64,000 nucleotides of DNA from NCBI GenBank assembly GCA_030180135.1, contig CM058231.1:53764235-53828234 (forward strand). The letters run 5' to 3'. This DNA is from Orychophragmus violaceus. Taxonomy: Eukaryota > Streptophyta > Magnoliopsida > Brassicales > Brassicaceae. The position numbers and the translations under genes are program-made. Shown here in pieces: positions 34,463-44,089 of this stretch. Numbering within the stretch: position 1 is the first letter of the stretch; every line of letters begins with the position of its first letter. Below the pieces are notes generated by a model. That model worked only from the letters and a program-made list of their open reading frames with translations, had not been told where the DNA came from and made no database searches.

Positions 34463-35353
34463 CTATAAGGTATAACTTGAAGTAATAACATGAATACCTG
34501 AGGAAGTTGTTTCATACATCAACTTCAACTCCTCATAATCTTCCATGAATTTAATGCAATCTCTTTTCCAATGCCCAGTCTCTTTACAGTAGCAACACTT
34601 ACCAACGTAAGAGGTATCTGACTCGGGCTCAGAAGACACACGCTTGCCATGATTCAAAATCTGGACAACTTTGTCTTCACCCTTGTCAGCATTAGGTTTA
34701 GTAAACTTACCCTTCTCCTTCATGAGATTCTACAGGGTACTCTTCACGTTTGGCTCAACTGTCTTGAATATATCATGCAGTTCAGTCAGCGTCTTCGTTA
34801 AGCCTTTCTTGATATAGTTCCTTCTGAACTTATCATAGCTTGACGGCAGTGACTGCAGAATGATCTCAGTTGCCAATTCTTGGCTAACTGGATAATCCAG
34901 TTTCCTCAGGTTATCAACGTAACCCATCATTTTACTGACATGAGGACTTACTGGATGATCATTTGGTAGCTTGCAGCTAGTGAGAGACTTAACCAACTGG
35001 TATCTCTCCACTCTTACCTGCTCCTGAAATTTCAATTTCAGGCTGCTGATCATCTCTATTGGCGACTCCATGTTCTCATATTGCTTCAGCAAATCTGAGT
35101 CCATGGTAGCCAATATCAGACCACGCACATCTACCGCATCATTATAATGCTTATTCCAAGCATCATATACTGCATGAGAGGCATTGGACCCGATCCTCAC
35201 GGGGAGAGCTCTCTCAAGGACATAGTCCTTTCTCTCCTGCCTGAGGACTAGCCTCAGGTTCCGCGACCAAGTCAAGAAATTTGATCCGTTCAGTTTGTCC
35301 ATTTCAAGGACAGACCGGATCGAGAAAGTGTTTTGATTGTTTGTGCTAGTCAT
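34463..35353 (-). pseudogene. Copia B gag with one nonsense codon
   Basis: Same gag as A from ATG at 35353 (MTSTNNQNTFSIR) to the stop at 34463, CCHC knuckle present. One in-frame TAG at about 34730 (KSTL stop NLM) stands where A has TAC (KSTLYNLM). Otherwise open. Confidence 0.9.
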
Positions 35354-36803
35354 AACTGAAATTTAGAGATAAATAGAGTTTTAGTTATTTAGTTCATAAA
35401 AGAGTAATCTTAATAACTTATAAGAAAACTCGCATTGCATTCAAAATTTCTTTGTTTAACCTCATAAGAATGCAATGATTCCGAGACCCATGTTCAGCTA
35501 AATCCAAAGTGGGCCACTGGCCGTCACCCGGAATTAGCTTTACTTGGTAAGCATACACACAGCTAGTTATAACCATATAACTCTCGGTTGTGGATTGGGC
35601 CCAAGGCCCAAAACACCAGATGTCTCAAGGCCCGGGACTCCCGATGGCCCAGTCAAGGAAACCAATCTCTTTCAGCCAAATAATCACTAAAGTCTGGGAC
35701 TCCCAATGAAATTAGTGACTATATACTACTTTACTTACGCGAAAACAGACACCTCACACTGTAAGCCATATCTGTAATCGAATAAGTGTTAAGTAGCTGA
35801 CAAGATTGGAAAGACATCAAAGCTTGATATTGGTTTTGAGGATTTTAAGTTTTATTTCCAAAAATAAAAAATTACTATTTTGGGAAACTTACTTGATTTA
35901 TAAACTTTCTAAATTTAGAAACATACTAAAAATAGAAATTTCTAATTTAATATTTTATAAATATTTTCGGGTTGGGTCACAAATTATAGGCCCAATTCTT
36001 GGCCCAAGACCATAGAATTCCAGTTGGCCCAATAATTTGACATAACCGAGTCGGTTTATTAATTATGGTCCAAGACCAAATTAACTATCAAAACCATCGG
36101 TTATTTACTAAACCAGACCAGCTCTAAATTATTTGGTCCAACCAAATCAAACTTAGACCAACCTTCGGTTTAGGTTAAAATTCAATTTTATGAATTTCAA
36201 TCCGGTTTAACCAGAAATTAAATAATACCAATTGTATTAGATAATTTCCAGCAAACCGCGATTTGGGTTAACCGCTTAAACCATAATTATTCAATCAATC
36301 ATCACCATCGATTAATAATTAATTTGAACAAATCGTGACATAGTCAAAAACAAACCTTATACAATCGATTGATAATTAACGCATAACGTTTATGTTATTA
36401 GCTAGAAGACAAAACAACATCATCGTTTTCAATAACATAATCTAGCTTTAACTAACAAACGATTCTTTGACTTTTGCAATTAACAAAGTCAAAAGCGATT
36501 CAATATAATACGATTTTGACTTTTACAATCAAGTTTCAATCACATACACTAAAGGACAAAAGCGATTGACTAATTGAATCGCTTAATAATTGAATCGATT
36601 TTTCCAAATCGTTTCATACAATACACTTTACGATCATGATTCATATAAAGACAAAATTTATTTTGACCTTTTCAATTCAATAATCGTGAAACAAAGTCAA
36701 CAAATGATTCATGTCATTAAACAATTCAACAATCGATTCCAAATTAATTCAATAAGCGAATCGATTCATAATTAATCCAAATAACAAAAACCTAACGACC
36801 TAG
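35354..36803 (-). other. Copia B 5' leader
   Basis: Non-coding. The part near gag (35354-36230) matches A. The outer part (36240-36790) is AT-rich with many CGATT/AATCG words (for example 'aatcgattgataattaa') and does not resemble the GC-richer outer leader of A, C or D. Confidence 0.65.
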
Positions 36804-36816
36804 GCTCTGATACCAC

Positions 36817-37481
36817 TGAAGGATTATGAGTTTTTCCATGGTTCAATTCTCAGATTGCAACCTAGCACATAATCTTAAACAGATCTAGGTTCTTGTAATC
36901 GAATCATAAAACAAACCTGATCTTTACCTTTGCAGCAGAATGATTGGTGGTAATGACAAGATCAGATGAGAACCGGTTCCTCCTTGGTATCCACACGCTT
37001 ACAAGCACGGATGGCTGCTAGACCGAGATGGAAGAACAACAGAGAGAGACTCTGGGAGGAGAGATGAGCCGCGGCTCCAGCTCCCAAAATCGCCAAAAAC
37101 ATTAGCAAACCCTAATGTTGCAATCTCCCTTTTTTAATCACTAATGGGCCCAAGTTTAATTAATTAAACTAATGGTCCATTAGACATTTGGGCCCAAGAC
37201 ACAAATCAGACAAAAGCCCATTTGTTGTCTGCCCAACTCTCTGTACAAATACAGTAAATGCCTTAGCATCTTACCGTATTAATTCCATCTTAACTTTCCC
37301 GTTAGCTATGGTGTGTGACCCTTTGGGATCATACAATACTGGTAATAAGCCCTAAACTTATAGATCAAGAGCGGACTCTAGCAAGCCATCATGATCACCC
37401 AGTATTTATGACTTATGTCTGATCTCGACATTTATCATACTTTCTAGAGATAGTACAGTAGATTTCAGGACATTCCCAACA
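36817..37481 (-). repeat. 5' LTR of Copia B
   Basis: 665 bp; lacks 10 bp (near 36966) and 2 bp (near 37040) present in the partner LTR. Confidence 0.93.
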
Positions 37482-38006
37482 AGAACATCTTGTACAAGCA
37501 TCCATTAGTTGCGTAAAACTTGGGCCTAAATCGAAATCCACCCTAAGAAGCTTCCACATTGCTCTCATCTCATCGGTATAATGAATTTCAGGGTACTCAA
37601 GGTTCTCAATATAGTCGCAATTGAGTCCGGTTATGGCATGAAACTCATTCAAGGAAAACCTAACTGGCTGAACGCCGAGAAGAGACCATAACTCATTCTT
37701 CTTCTTGCAGTCTAACTGCAGACAGAGCATATAGTGCACCATCCTTGAACACCATTTGAAATTCACTTCATGGAATCTCAAAAAAACCCCTAGTTCTTAA
37801 TCGAGGAGTTCTTGCCATTCATTCGGTAACAGCGCTAATTTAACATCAACTATCATATCTCTCCTTCCACTAAAGTAGTGTATGCTTTTATCCGGAACCG
37901 GTTCATAACCGGCAGTGAACATCCTTTGTGGGAATTCAACATCTTCCATAACGAAAACTTGAAACAACAAGGGCCACAAAAATACAATCTCAATACTACT
38001 AGCCAT
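37482..38006 (-). pseudogene. ULP1 gene exon 1, DUF1985 part
   Basis: MASSIEIVFLW at 38006, or MEDVEFPQRMFTAGYEP inside, then an in-frame TAA at 37797-37799 (WQELLD stop ELGVFLRF), then the core DUF1985 motif (KKKNELWSLLGVQPVRFSL, FHAITGLNCDY). Cut at 37482 by Copia B after DACTRCS. Confidence 0.85.
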
Positions 38007-38034
38007 AAGCCATTTGCAGTCAACCTTACACAGT

Positions 38035-38292
38035 CAGACATCTTATGTCGTCTGGCTACTATAGTTATGTAAATATATAGACGAGGAGAAGAGTCGAGGA
38101 ATCTTACTGTCGAAGGAAGACGACGGAGGAGAAGAGTGAAACAAGATCGGGGCCCAACAAGATCTGGAATTTAGAAGAAACAAAAAGCTCAGCGCAAGTA
38201 TGAGAGATATTTAGACTCCATATGCAGTCTGAGGATGTAATCAGACTCCATATGTGGTATGAGATCTACAATCAGACACTATTAGCCGTCTA
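38035..38292. repeat. Dyads upstream of the DUF1985-ULP1 gene
   Basis: Dyads at 38035-38054, 38212-38231, 38242-38261 (right half weak) and 38273-38292. They lie just 5' of the ULP1 gene start on its strand, so a promoter role is possible. Confidence 0.85.
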
Positions 38293-38705
38293 ATTACTAA
38301 TAGTTTTACACAGAATTCCCCCGAAGAAGTTTTAGATAATCTTACCGTCGAATGTAAGCGGCGGAGCAGAGAGAAACCAGATCTGGAAACGATACCCAGA
38401 AAAAGTATAAGATGTCGGTTGAGTGGCTTTGAGAGAGAATAGGTTTTTTTTTTATCTTTCCTGCGAAACTAAAAAAAAAAGGTTAAAAAATCATATTTAT
38501 ATATGTCTCATAAGGGGCAGTTAAAACAAGACGGTTTTACCACTATCAGACAGTTTTACTGCAGACGTAACTGCCGCACTTTTTTGTCTCCTTTTTACAT
38601 AACTCCCGCGCATTTAATTTACAAAAAAATTAATTTCCCGGGCATGCAAGAGACCACGTGTCGTCATGTACACGCGAAGTCTGAGGAAAATAATTATTGT
38701 AGATT

Positions 38706-38824
38706 CAGACTTCATACGAAGTCTGAGGAAAATCATTTAAGTCTTAAAACTAATTATTGTAGATTCAGACTCCATACGAAGTCTGAGGAAAATTATTTAT
38801 TACTCAGACTTCTTATGAAGTCTG
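38706..38824. repeat. Dyads between the GRF and ULP1 genes
   Basis: CAGACTTCATACGAAGTCTG (38706-38725), CAGACTCCATACGAAGTCTG (38766-38785) and CAGACTTCTTATGAAGTCTG (38805-38824). A half-site GAAGTCTGA lies at about 38676. The stretch 38650-38790 is made of two similar 60-bp units. Confidence 0.9.
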
Positions 38825-38982
38825 AGAATATAGTATTTATTAGCTTCAAAAGAGGACAATTCGCATATTTGAAATTGGATGATGAATGAAGTTGGATGAT
38901 GAATGAAATTGGATGATGAATGAAATTGGATGAAATTCGTCTTATAATACATAAAATTGTACTTGGATACATAGGACTTATA

Positions 38983-39587
38983 TTACAAGAAACCAAATGC
39001 CCTCAAGATAATCGGGACGATAATAGTAGCACCAGCAACCATCATATACTCATACTTGGCGCCACGCACTGTCTGGCTAGATGGTTTCTCAGCCAAGATC
39101 TCCTTTAGTTGAGCTATCTCTGCCTGCGCTTTCTTGATCTCATCGTGCAAGTTGGTAACACAGTCAATTTCAGCATAACAAAGGAAGATGTAATCAATTT
39201 GTTCGCCATTTCGGTCCACACACAGCTTTAACTCGTGAAACTCCTCCATCATAGACTCATCCCACCACTTCATTATATGGTAGCCACCATCCTACAGCCA
39301 CATTTTAAATATGCAATCATCTTCGAATTCCGAATATAAGCTCGAATAAGTCAAAACAAAATAAAACTGGCTACAAAACAGAAGAGAAAGGCAATTACAT
39401 CCCAGTTACGACATCCAAAGAATCTTCTTCCCGGATTATCGGCAGTAGTGGATGTTCACATGACAGGGTCCAGACCGCAGAAACATTTCTTGGGGAATCC
39501 ATTGCATGAACCGGATCGTTGTCGAAATGTGGAAGTTGAGAATGAACTACTACTACTCGAGGTTGGAACCTGACTGAATCGCCCCAT
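38983..39587 (-). pseudogene. GRF-type zinc-finger protein with C-terminal membrane segment
   Basis: Two exons on the minus strand: 39587-39399 and 39291-38983, joined by a GT-AG intron (39398-39292). Exon 1 starts MGRFSQVPTS, has a serine-rich head and the GRF finger (CFCGLDPVM, TSTTADNPGRRFFGC). Exon 2 completes it (DGGYHIMKWWDE) and continues as a probable coiled coil (LHDEIKKAQAEIAQLKEIL) and a hydrophobic tail (MVAGATIIVPIILRAFGFL) that could anchor it in a membrane. The layout matches the plant 'At4g04775-like' GRF family. A single in-frame TGA (VM stop TST) interrupts it, probably an old CGA (Arg) changed by C-to-T. It lies inside the MULE, in line with the ULP1 gene on the same strand, so it looks like element cargo. 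Confidence 0.8.
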
Positions 39588-39617
39588 CCTGTGTACCATA
39601 AAACAATTGTAAAGAGT

Positions 39618-39677
39618 CAGACTTCTAAAACAGTCTGAACAAAAACAAATCCAATTTCAGACTTCTAATAGAGTCTA
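39618..39677. repeat. Two dyads upstream of the GRF gene
   Basis: CAGACTTCTAAAACAGTCTG (39618-39637) and CAGACTTCTAATAGAGTCTA (39658-39677), 5' of the GRF gene start on its strand. A lone half-site AGTCTGA follows at about 39782. Confidence 0.88.
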
Positions 39678-39709
39678 ACTCAAGCATAGAACCTAGGGGC
39701 CCTAGAACC

Positions 39710-40145
39710 TATCTTTTTTGTTCAGATCTAAACAAAAGACATATGAAAAAGAAGATGATTCGGTCTCAAAACCATATGGTAGTCTGAGAATATAGTATCT
39801 TTTTTTGTTCAGATCTAGACATAAGACATATGAAAAAGAGGATGAGTGGGACGCAAAACCGTATGGATCTAAAACGAGAAATATATAAAAACACAATTTT
39901 TTTTCAGATCTAGACAAAAGACATGTGAAAAAGATGATGATTAGGTCTCAAAACCGTATGGATCCCATGGATCTAAAACAAGAAATATATAAAAATCTAT
40001 CTATTTTTATTCAGATCTAGACAAAGTACAAAGTACATATGAAAAAGGGGGGGATGACTCGAACTCAAAACCATACGGATCTAATACGAGAAATATATAA
40101 AAACAATTTTTTTTTGTTTAGATCTAGACAAAGATCAAAGAAAAA
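39710..40145. repeat. Tandem repeat at the MULE right end
   Basis: About five units of 88-107 bp, each starting near CAGATCTA (39723, 39810, 39905, 40012, and TAGATCTA at 40119), with shared words GACATATGAAAAAG, CTCAAAACC.TA.GGATC and GAGAAATATATAAAAA. No coding role seen. Confidence 0.85.
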
Positions 40146-40246
40146 ATGACTTTTTCGTATAGATCTCAAACATTTGCAGAACGAAGAGCTTAGAATACGA
40201 TGGCGGCGGTGTATGGACTGGTCAGGAGAGACGAAAAAGGAGAGAT

Positions 40247-40303
40247 AATTACAAGACTGAAGAAGATGTTGCTTTTTGTAAAGAAGCAATAAATGATGAG
40301 ATG
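40247..40303 (+). pseudogene. Copia E pol, segment between MULE and Copia C
   Basis: Reads NYKTEEDVAFCKEAINDEM in the frame that continues, after Copia C, as DSIMENNTW. This is the usual Copia motif just before RT (EAMxxEMxSIxxNxTW), which proves that Copia C and the MULE both split the same gene. Confidence 0.88.
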
Positions 40304-40983
40304 TGTTGGAATTGTGTCCAGTAATCTCGGTACTGTCTCTAGAAAGTAAGAGTATGTCAATGATCAGACATAAGTCATATAATACTGGGGGTCATGATGG
40401 CTTGCTAGAGTCCGCTCATGATCTATAAGTCTTGGACTTATTGCCTTTATTATATGATCCCATATGGGTCACACGCCTAAGCTAACAGGAAAATGTGTAG
40501 GAACGGTTTAGCACAAGTACGGTAAAAGTGCTAGGCATTTACTGTACTTAGAGAGAATAAAACGGTTTAGCTACTCTGTGTCGATCGATACACAAGGTGT
40601 GTCGGTCGACACAGTGCGCGAATACCGTCGAGTTAATTGGTGTTTGGGCCAAATGGCCCAAACGGAACAGGACGAGTTTTGTGTCATAAAACTCGAGTTC
40701 AGACTCATTAACCCTAAGTTGGACAGCCGTAAACTCTCTCTCTCTCGGTGCCGAGTTCCTCAGTGGCCTAGCAGCCTTCTTCTTGATTGGTGCGCGTGTG
40801 TGAACCTCTGGAGGAGTTATCTCTCGGTGGCTCTCTGATCTCTGACATACCATCTCTTTCCGCTGCAATTAACAGGTATCAGGTGAGATCATCAATTGTT
40901 TCTATTCGAGAAGAACCTAGATCAGCATGTTTAGGATGATCTGAATCTGGAATTGAATCAGGATTCATCTAAACAATCCTTCA
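40304..40983 (+). repeat. 5' LTR of Copia C
   Basis: TGTTGGAATTGTGTCCAGTA to CCTTCA. It carries TGTGTCGATCGATACA and TGTGTCGGTCGACACA (40577-40614), the same paired palindrome module as in the R0 LTR. Confidence 0.95.
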
Positions 40984-40996
40984 GTGGTATCAGAGC

Positions 40997-42683
40997 TTTT
41001 GGTTCTGGTTTTTCTTGTTTAGATTCATGTTTAGGATTGTTTTTCTTGTTTAAAAGTGTTTTGAATCAACTACTGATAAGAGAAAACATTTAAGTAACAA
41101 GAATTGAAATCTAAACACATGAAAAATCGCATGATCAAACTATATTGATTTGGTATGCGATCTGATCCGAGAGAATGAGAATCGGCTGCGATTGCGTGTA
41201 TCGATCGATACGATCGCATGGATCGGTCGATACAATTCGAAGATCGCATGGATCGATCGATACGATCGCATGGATCGGTCGATACAGTCTATCGGCTAAC
41301 CCTGTTAACGCGTGAAAGCATCGATCGATGCAGGATCGATGCAGGTTCGATATTGGTGCATCGACCGATGCGGTTGGTGCACATCGATCGACACGGTTAG
41401 GGTTTTGGCTCGGTTCAGTGCATGCGTGAGAGCATCGATCGATACAGGATCGATGCACGGTCGATGCAGGATCGATGCTGAGAGCATCGACCGATGTGGT
41501 TGATGGATCGATCGACACGGTTGGTCCATCGATCGACATGGTTGGTTTAAGGCTCGGTTTAATATTTTGATTAAAATTAAACGTCACGGTTTAATAAACA
41601 GATTTAATAATTTTATTAAGTCTGGTTAAACCGGGATAAGAAATCCAAAGTCGAAAAATTGGATTTTGTGCCTAAACCAGGATTTTCTAATTTGATTTGG
41701 TTGGACCAAATAAATTGAGAAAATCCGGTTTAGTAAATAACCGGTTGACAATTGTGGTCATCGTAGTAATTAAAATTTGGTTAGACCAATTTTAATGAAC
41801 CAGACCGGTTATGTCATTTAATTGGACAATTGGGTCATGTCTTGGACATGGACCAATTCTTGGGCCTCGGGCCAAGAAGTTAAAACAATTGGGCCAATTA
41901 TTTGAGTCTTTCTTCAGATTAATTTAAAATTTATTTTATAAAAAATATAAAGTCGATTTTAAATTAAAGTTTCCGAAATTTTGAAATTAGAAAATTTCTT
42001 AAATTAGAAGTTTCTGGATTTGCGGGTTTTGGATTTTAAAGAAATTTCTAAAGTTAGAAAGTTTCCGTTTTTTAGAAAGTTTCCAATTTTAGAAAGTTTC
42101 CAAAAATAGTAGGTTTCCAAAAATGGAAAGTTTCCCGAAATAGTAATCTTCTATTTTGGGAATGAATTTTTTAAATAAACCTACGAACCTCAAACAATAT
42201 CAAGCGTTGGATGTCTTGTCCATTCTATGTCAGCTGTCGAAGCCCATTCAATTGTATTCATGGCCTTACAGTGTGAGGGTGTCTGCTTTTGCGTGGATAA
42301 GACGGTTTGTGATTCATAAATGTCATTGGGAGTCCCAGACATTAATGATTACATGACTGTATAGTCTGGTTTTCTTGACTGGGCCATCGGGAGTCCCGGG
42401 CCTTGAGACATCAGAGTGGATTGGGCCTCGGGCCCAGATTCACAACCAAGAGTTATATCACGGATATAATTAGCCGATATAGGGCTTACCGATATAAGCT
42501 AAAGTTTGGTGACGGCCAGTGGCCCACTATAATCTTAGTTATATGTGGATCTTGGAATCATTATATTCTATTGAGGGTAACTTATGTTATTGAATATAAT
42601 GCATGATTAATCATATTAAATTTAATACGAGATTAATCATATTGAACATATTAACTAAAATCCTTTTATCTTAATTTTCAGTT
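40997..42683 (+). other. Copia C 5' leader with TCGATCGA-type array
   Basis: 41190-41545 is packed with ATCGATCGAT, ATCGGTCGAT, ATCGACCGATG and GCATCGATCGATGC words. 41960-42160 has about eight AGAAAGTTTCC units. The segment near gag is conserved with D. The frames on either strand here are low-complexity artefacts. Confidence 0.8.
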
Positions 42684-43778
42684 ATGACTAGCACAAACAA
42701 TCAAAACACTTTCTCGATCCGGTCTGTCCTAAAGATGGACAAGCTGAACGGATCAAATTTCTTGACTTGGTCGCGGAACCTGAGGCTAGTCCTCAGACAG
42801 GAGAGAAAGGACTATGTCCTTGAGAGAGCTCTCCCCGTGAGGATCGGGTCCAATGCTTCTCATGCAGTATATGATGCTTGGAATAAGCATTATAATGATG
42901 CGGTAGATGTGCGTGGTCTGATATTGGCTACCATGGACTCAGACTTGCAGAAGCAATATGAGAACATGGAGTCGCCAATAGAGATGATCAGCAGCCTGAA
43001 ATTGAAATTTCAGGAGCAGATAAGAGTGGAGAGATACCGGTTGGTTAAGTCTCTCACTAGCTGCAAGCTACCAAATGATAATCCAGTGAGTCCTCATGTC
43101 AGTAAAATGATGGGTTACATTGATAACCTGAGGAAACTGGATTATCCAGTTAGCCAAGAATTGGCAACTGAGATCATACTACAGTCACTGCCGTCAAGCT
43201 ATGATAAGTTCAGAAGGAACTATATCAAGAAAGGCTTAACGAAGACGCTGACTGAACTGCATGATATGCTCAAGATAGTTGAGCCAAACGTGAAGAGTAC
43301 CCTGAACAATCTCATGAATGAGAAGGGTAGGTTTACTAAACCTAATGCTGACAAGGGTGAAGACAAAGTTGTCTAGATTTTGAATCATGGCAAGCGTGTG
43401 TCTTCTGAGCCCGAGTCAGATACCTCTTACGTTGGTAAGTGCTGCTACTGTAAGGAGACAGGGCATTGGAAGAGAGATTGCATTAAATTCATGGAAGATG
43501 ATGAGGAGTTAAAGTCGATGTATGCGACTACTTCCTCAGGTATTCATGTTATTACTTCAAGTTCTACCTTAAAGGTATTGAATACTGGTTGTGGCACTGA
43601 TATTTGTGATAATATGCAGAGCCTAAGAAACAGTAGAACGTCCTTAAAGGTATTGGATACTGATTGTGGCACTGATATTTGTGATAATATGCAGAGCCTA
43701 AGCAACAGTAGAACGTTGAAGGAAGGGCAAGTGAAACTACATGTCTGGAAGGAGCTTGGGATGCTGCCTCAGCCGTAG
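42684..43778 (+). pseudogene. Copia C gag-protease start, one nonsense codon and a duplicated protease motif
   Basis: Gag as in A and D, stopped by TAG at 43374-43376 (KVV stop ILNHG; D has CAG). The rest is open in the same frame, with the CCHC knuckle, to 43778. After the knuckle the segment holding the aspartic protease motif is present twice: LNTGCGTDICDNMQSL and LDTDCGTDICDNMQSL. The first has lost the catalytic Asp of DTG and the second has lost the Gly. Confidence 0.9.
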
Positions 43779-44089
43779 GGTTTTAACTTATAGATCCCTT
43801 TTAGGCTTGGTTTTGTATTAAGTAATTGCTACAATGTACCTGCTTTAAGCAGAATTGTCTTTCATTTTCTTGTAAGAATTTGAATGTTTTTCATTTTGAT
43901 AAAAGACAAGTTTTGTTCTTTTGATCTTAATGAAATATTAATTGTAGCACCCTATTCATGGAATGGGTTTTATATCTTAAACCAAAGAGTGCCTAAATGT
44001 AACATAAATACCGAATTGGTTTAAATCTAATGAATTAAACCTGATTTTTCTTGGCATAAAAGTCTTGGTCACATAGAGTAAGTCGGATT

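Larger units (their letters stand above)
30437..37481 (-). mobile_element. Copia B: non-autonomous relative of A, opposite strand
   Basis: Exact target duplication AGAAC (30432-30436 and 37482-37486). 3' LTR 30437-31113 (677 bp), 5' LTR 36817-37481 (665 bp). The pair differs by a 10-bp and a 2-bp indel and about four substitutions, so it is somewhat older than A. The primer site is GCTCTGATACCA (36804-36815, minus). It is inserted in exon 1 of the ULP1 gene, in the same strand as that gene. Confidence 0.95.
19588..38006 (-). pseudogene. DUF1985-ULP1 cysteine protease gene of the MULE, interrupted by Copias A and B
   Basis: Minus-strand gene of the KI-MULE type, start near 38006 (or the Met at about 37949, MEDVEFPQRMF). 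Exon 1 (38006-37482, continuing 30431-30048) has the DUF1985 motif ELWSLLGVQPVRFSLNEFHA and then YPWGRFAF. Exon 2 (29805-28792) is lysine- and glutamate-rich. Exon 3 is 28505-28231. Exon 4 (20307-19588) is the C48/ULP1 protease. Copia B sits in exon 1 (frame resumes CTRCS to DWDRQQRIW after removal of one target copy). Copia A sits in intron 3. In-frame stops lie at 37797-37799, about 30358 and 29275-29277. ULP1 proteases cut SUMO or SUMO-like tails; the transposon role is not known. The stops make the full protein unlikely even without the Copias. Confidence 0.85.
15111..40246. mobile_element. MULE with transposase, DUF1985-ULP1 and GRF-finger genes
   Basis: The ends are placed where the Copia E reading frame stops and resumes: left ...AACAACCCTGATTATACC (to 15110), right AATTACAAGACTGAAG (from 40247). 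The two 9-bp strings GATTATACC and AATTACAAG match at only 5 of 9 positions, as expected of an old MULE target duplication that has decayed, so the exact ends are uncertain. No long terminal inverted repeats are visible. Without Copias A and B the element is about 10.5 kb. Carriage of an ULP1-like protease is known for plant KI-MULEs (Kaonashi type), and lack of inverted repeats is known for VANDAL/non-TIR MULEs. The three genes and the dyad arrays are listed separately. Confidence 0.75.

Noticed and set aside
41135..41587. Minus-strand 150-codon frame rich in SIDPSTTSVDA-type repeats, and partner plus-strand frames
   Set aside because: It is a by-product of the TCGATCGA array in the Copia C leader, open in several frames at once with no gene-like start or homology.
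41960..42160. Heat-shock elements like those of ONSEN Copias
   Set aside because: AGAAAGTTTCC has a 3-base gap between GAA and TTC, not the 2-base gap of a standard element. Left as a weak idea only.
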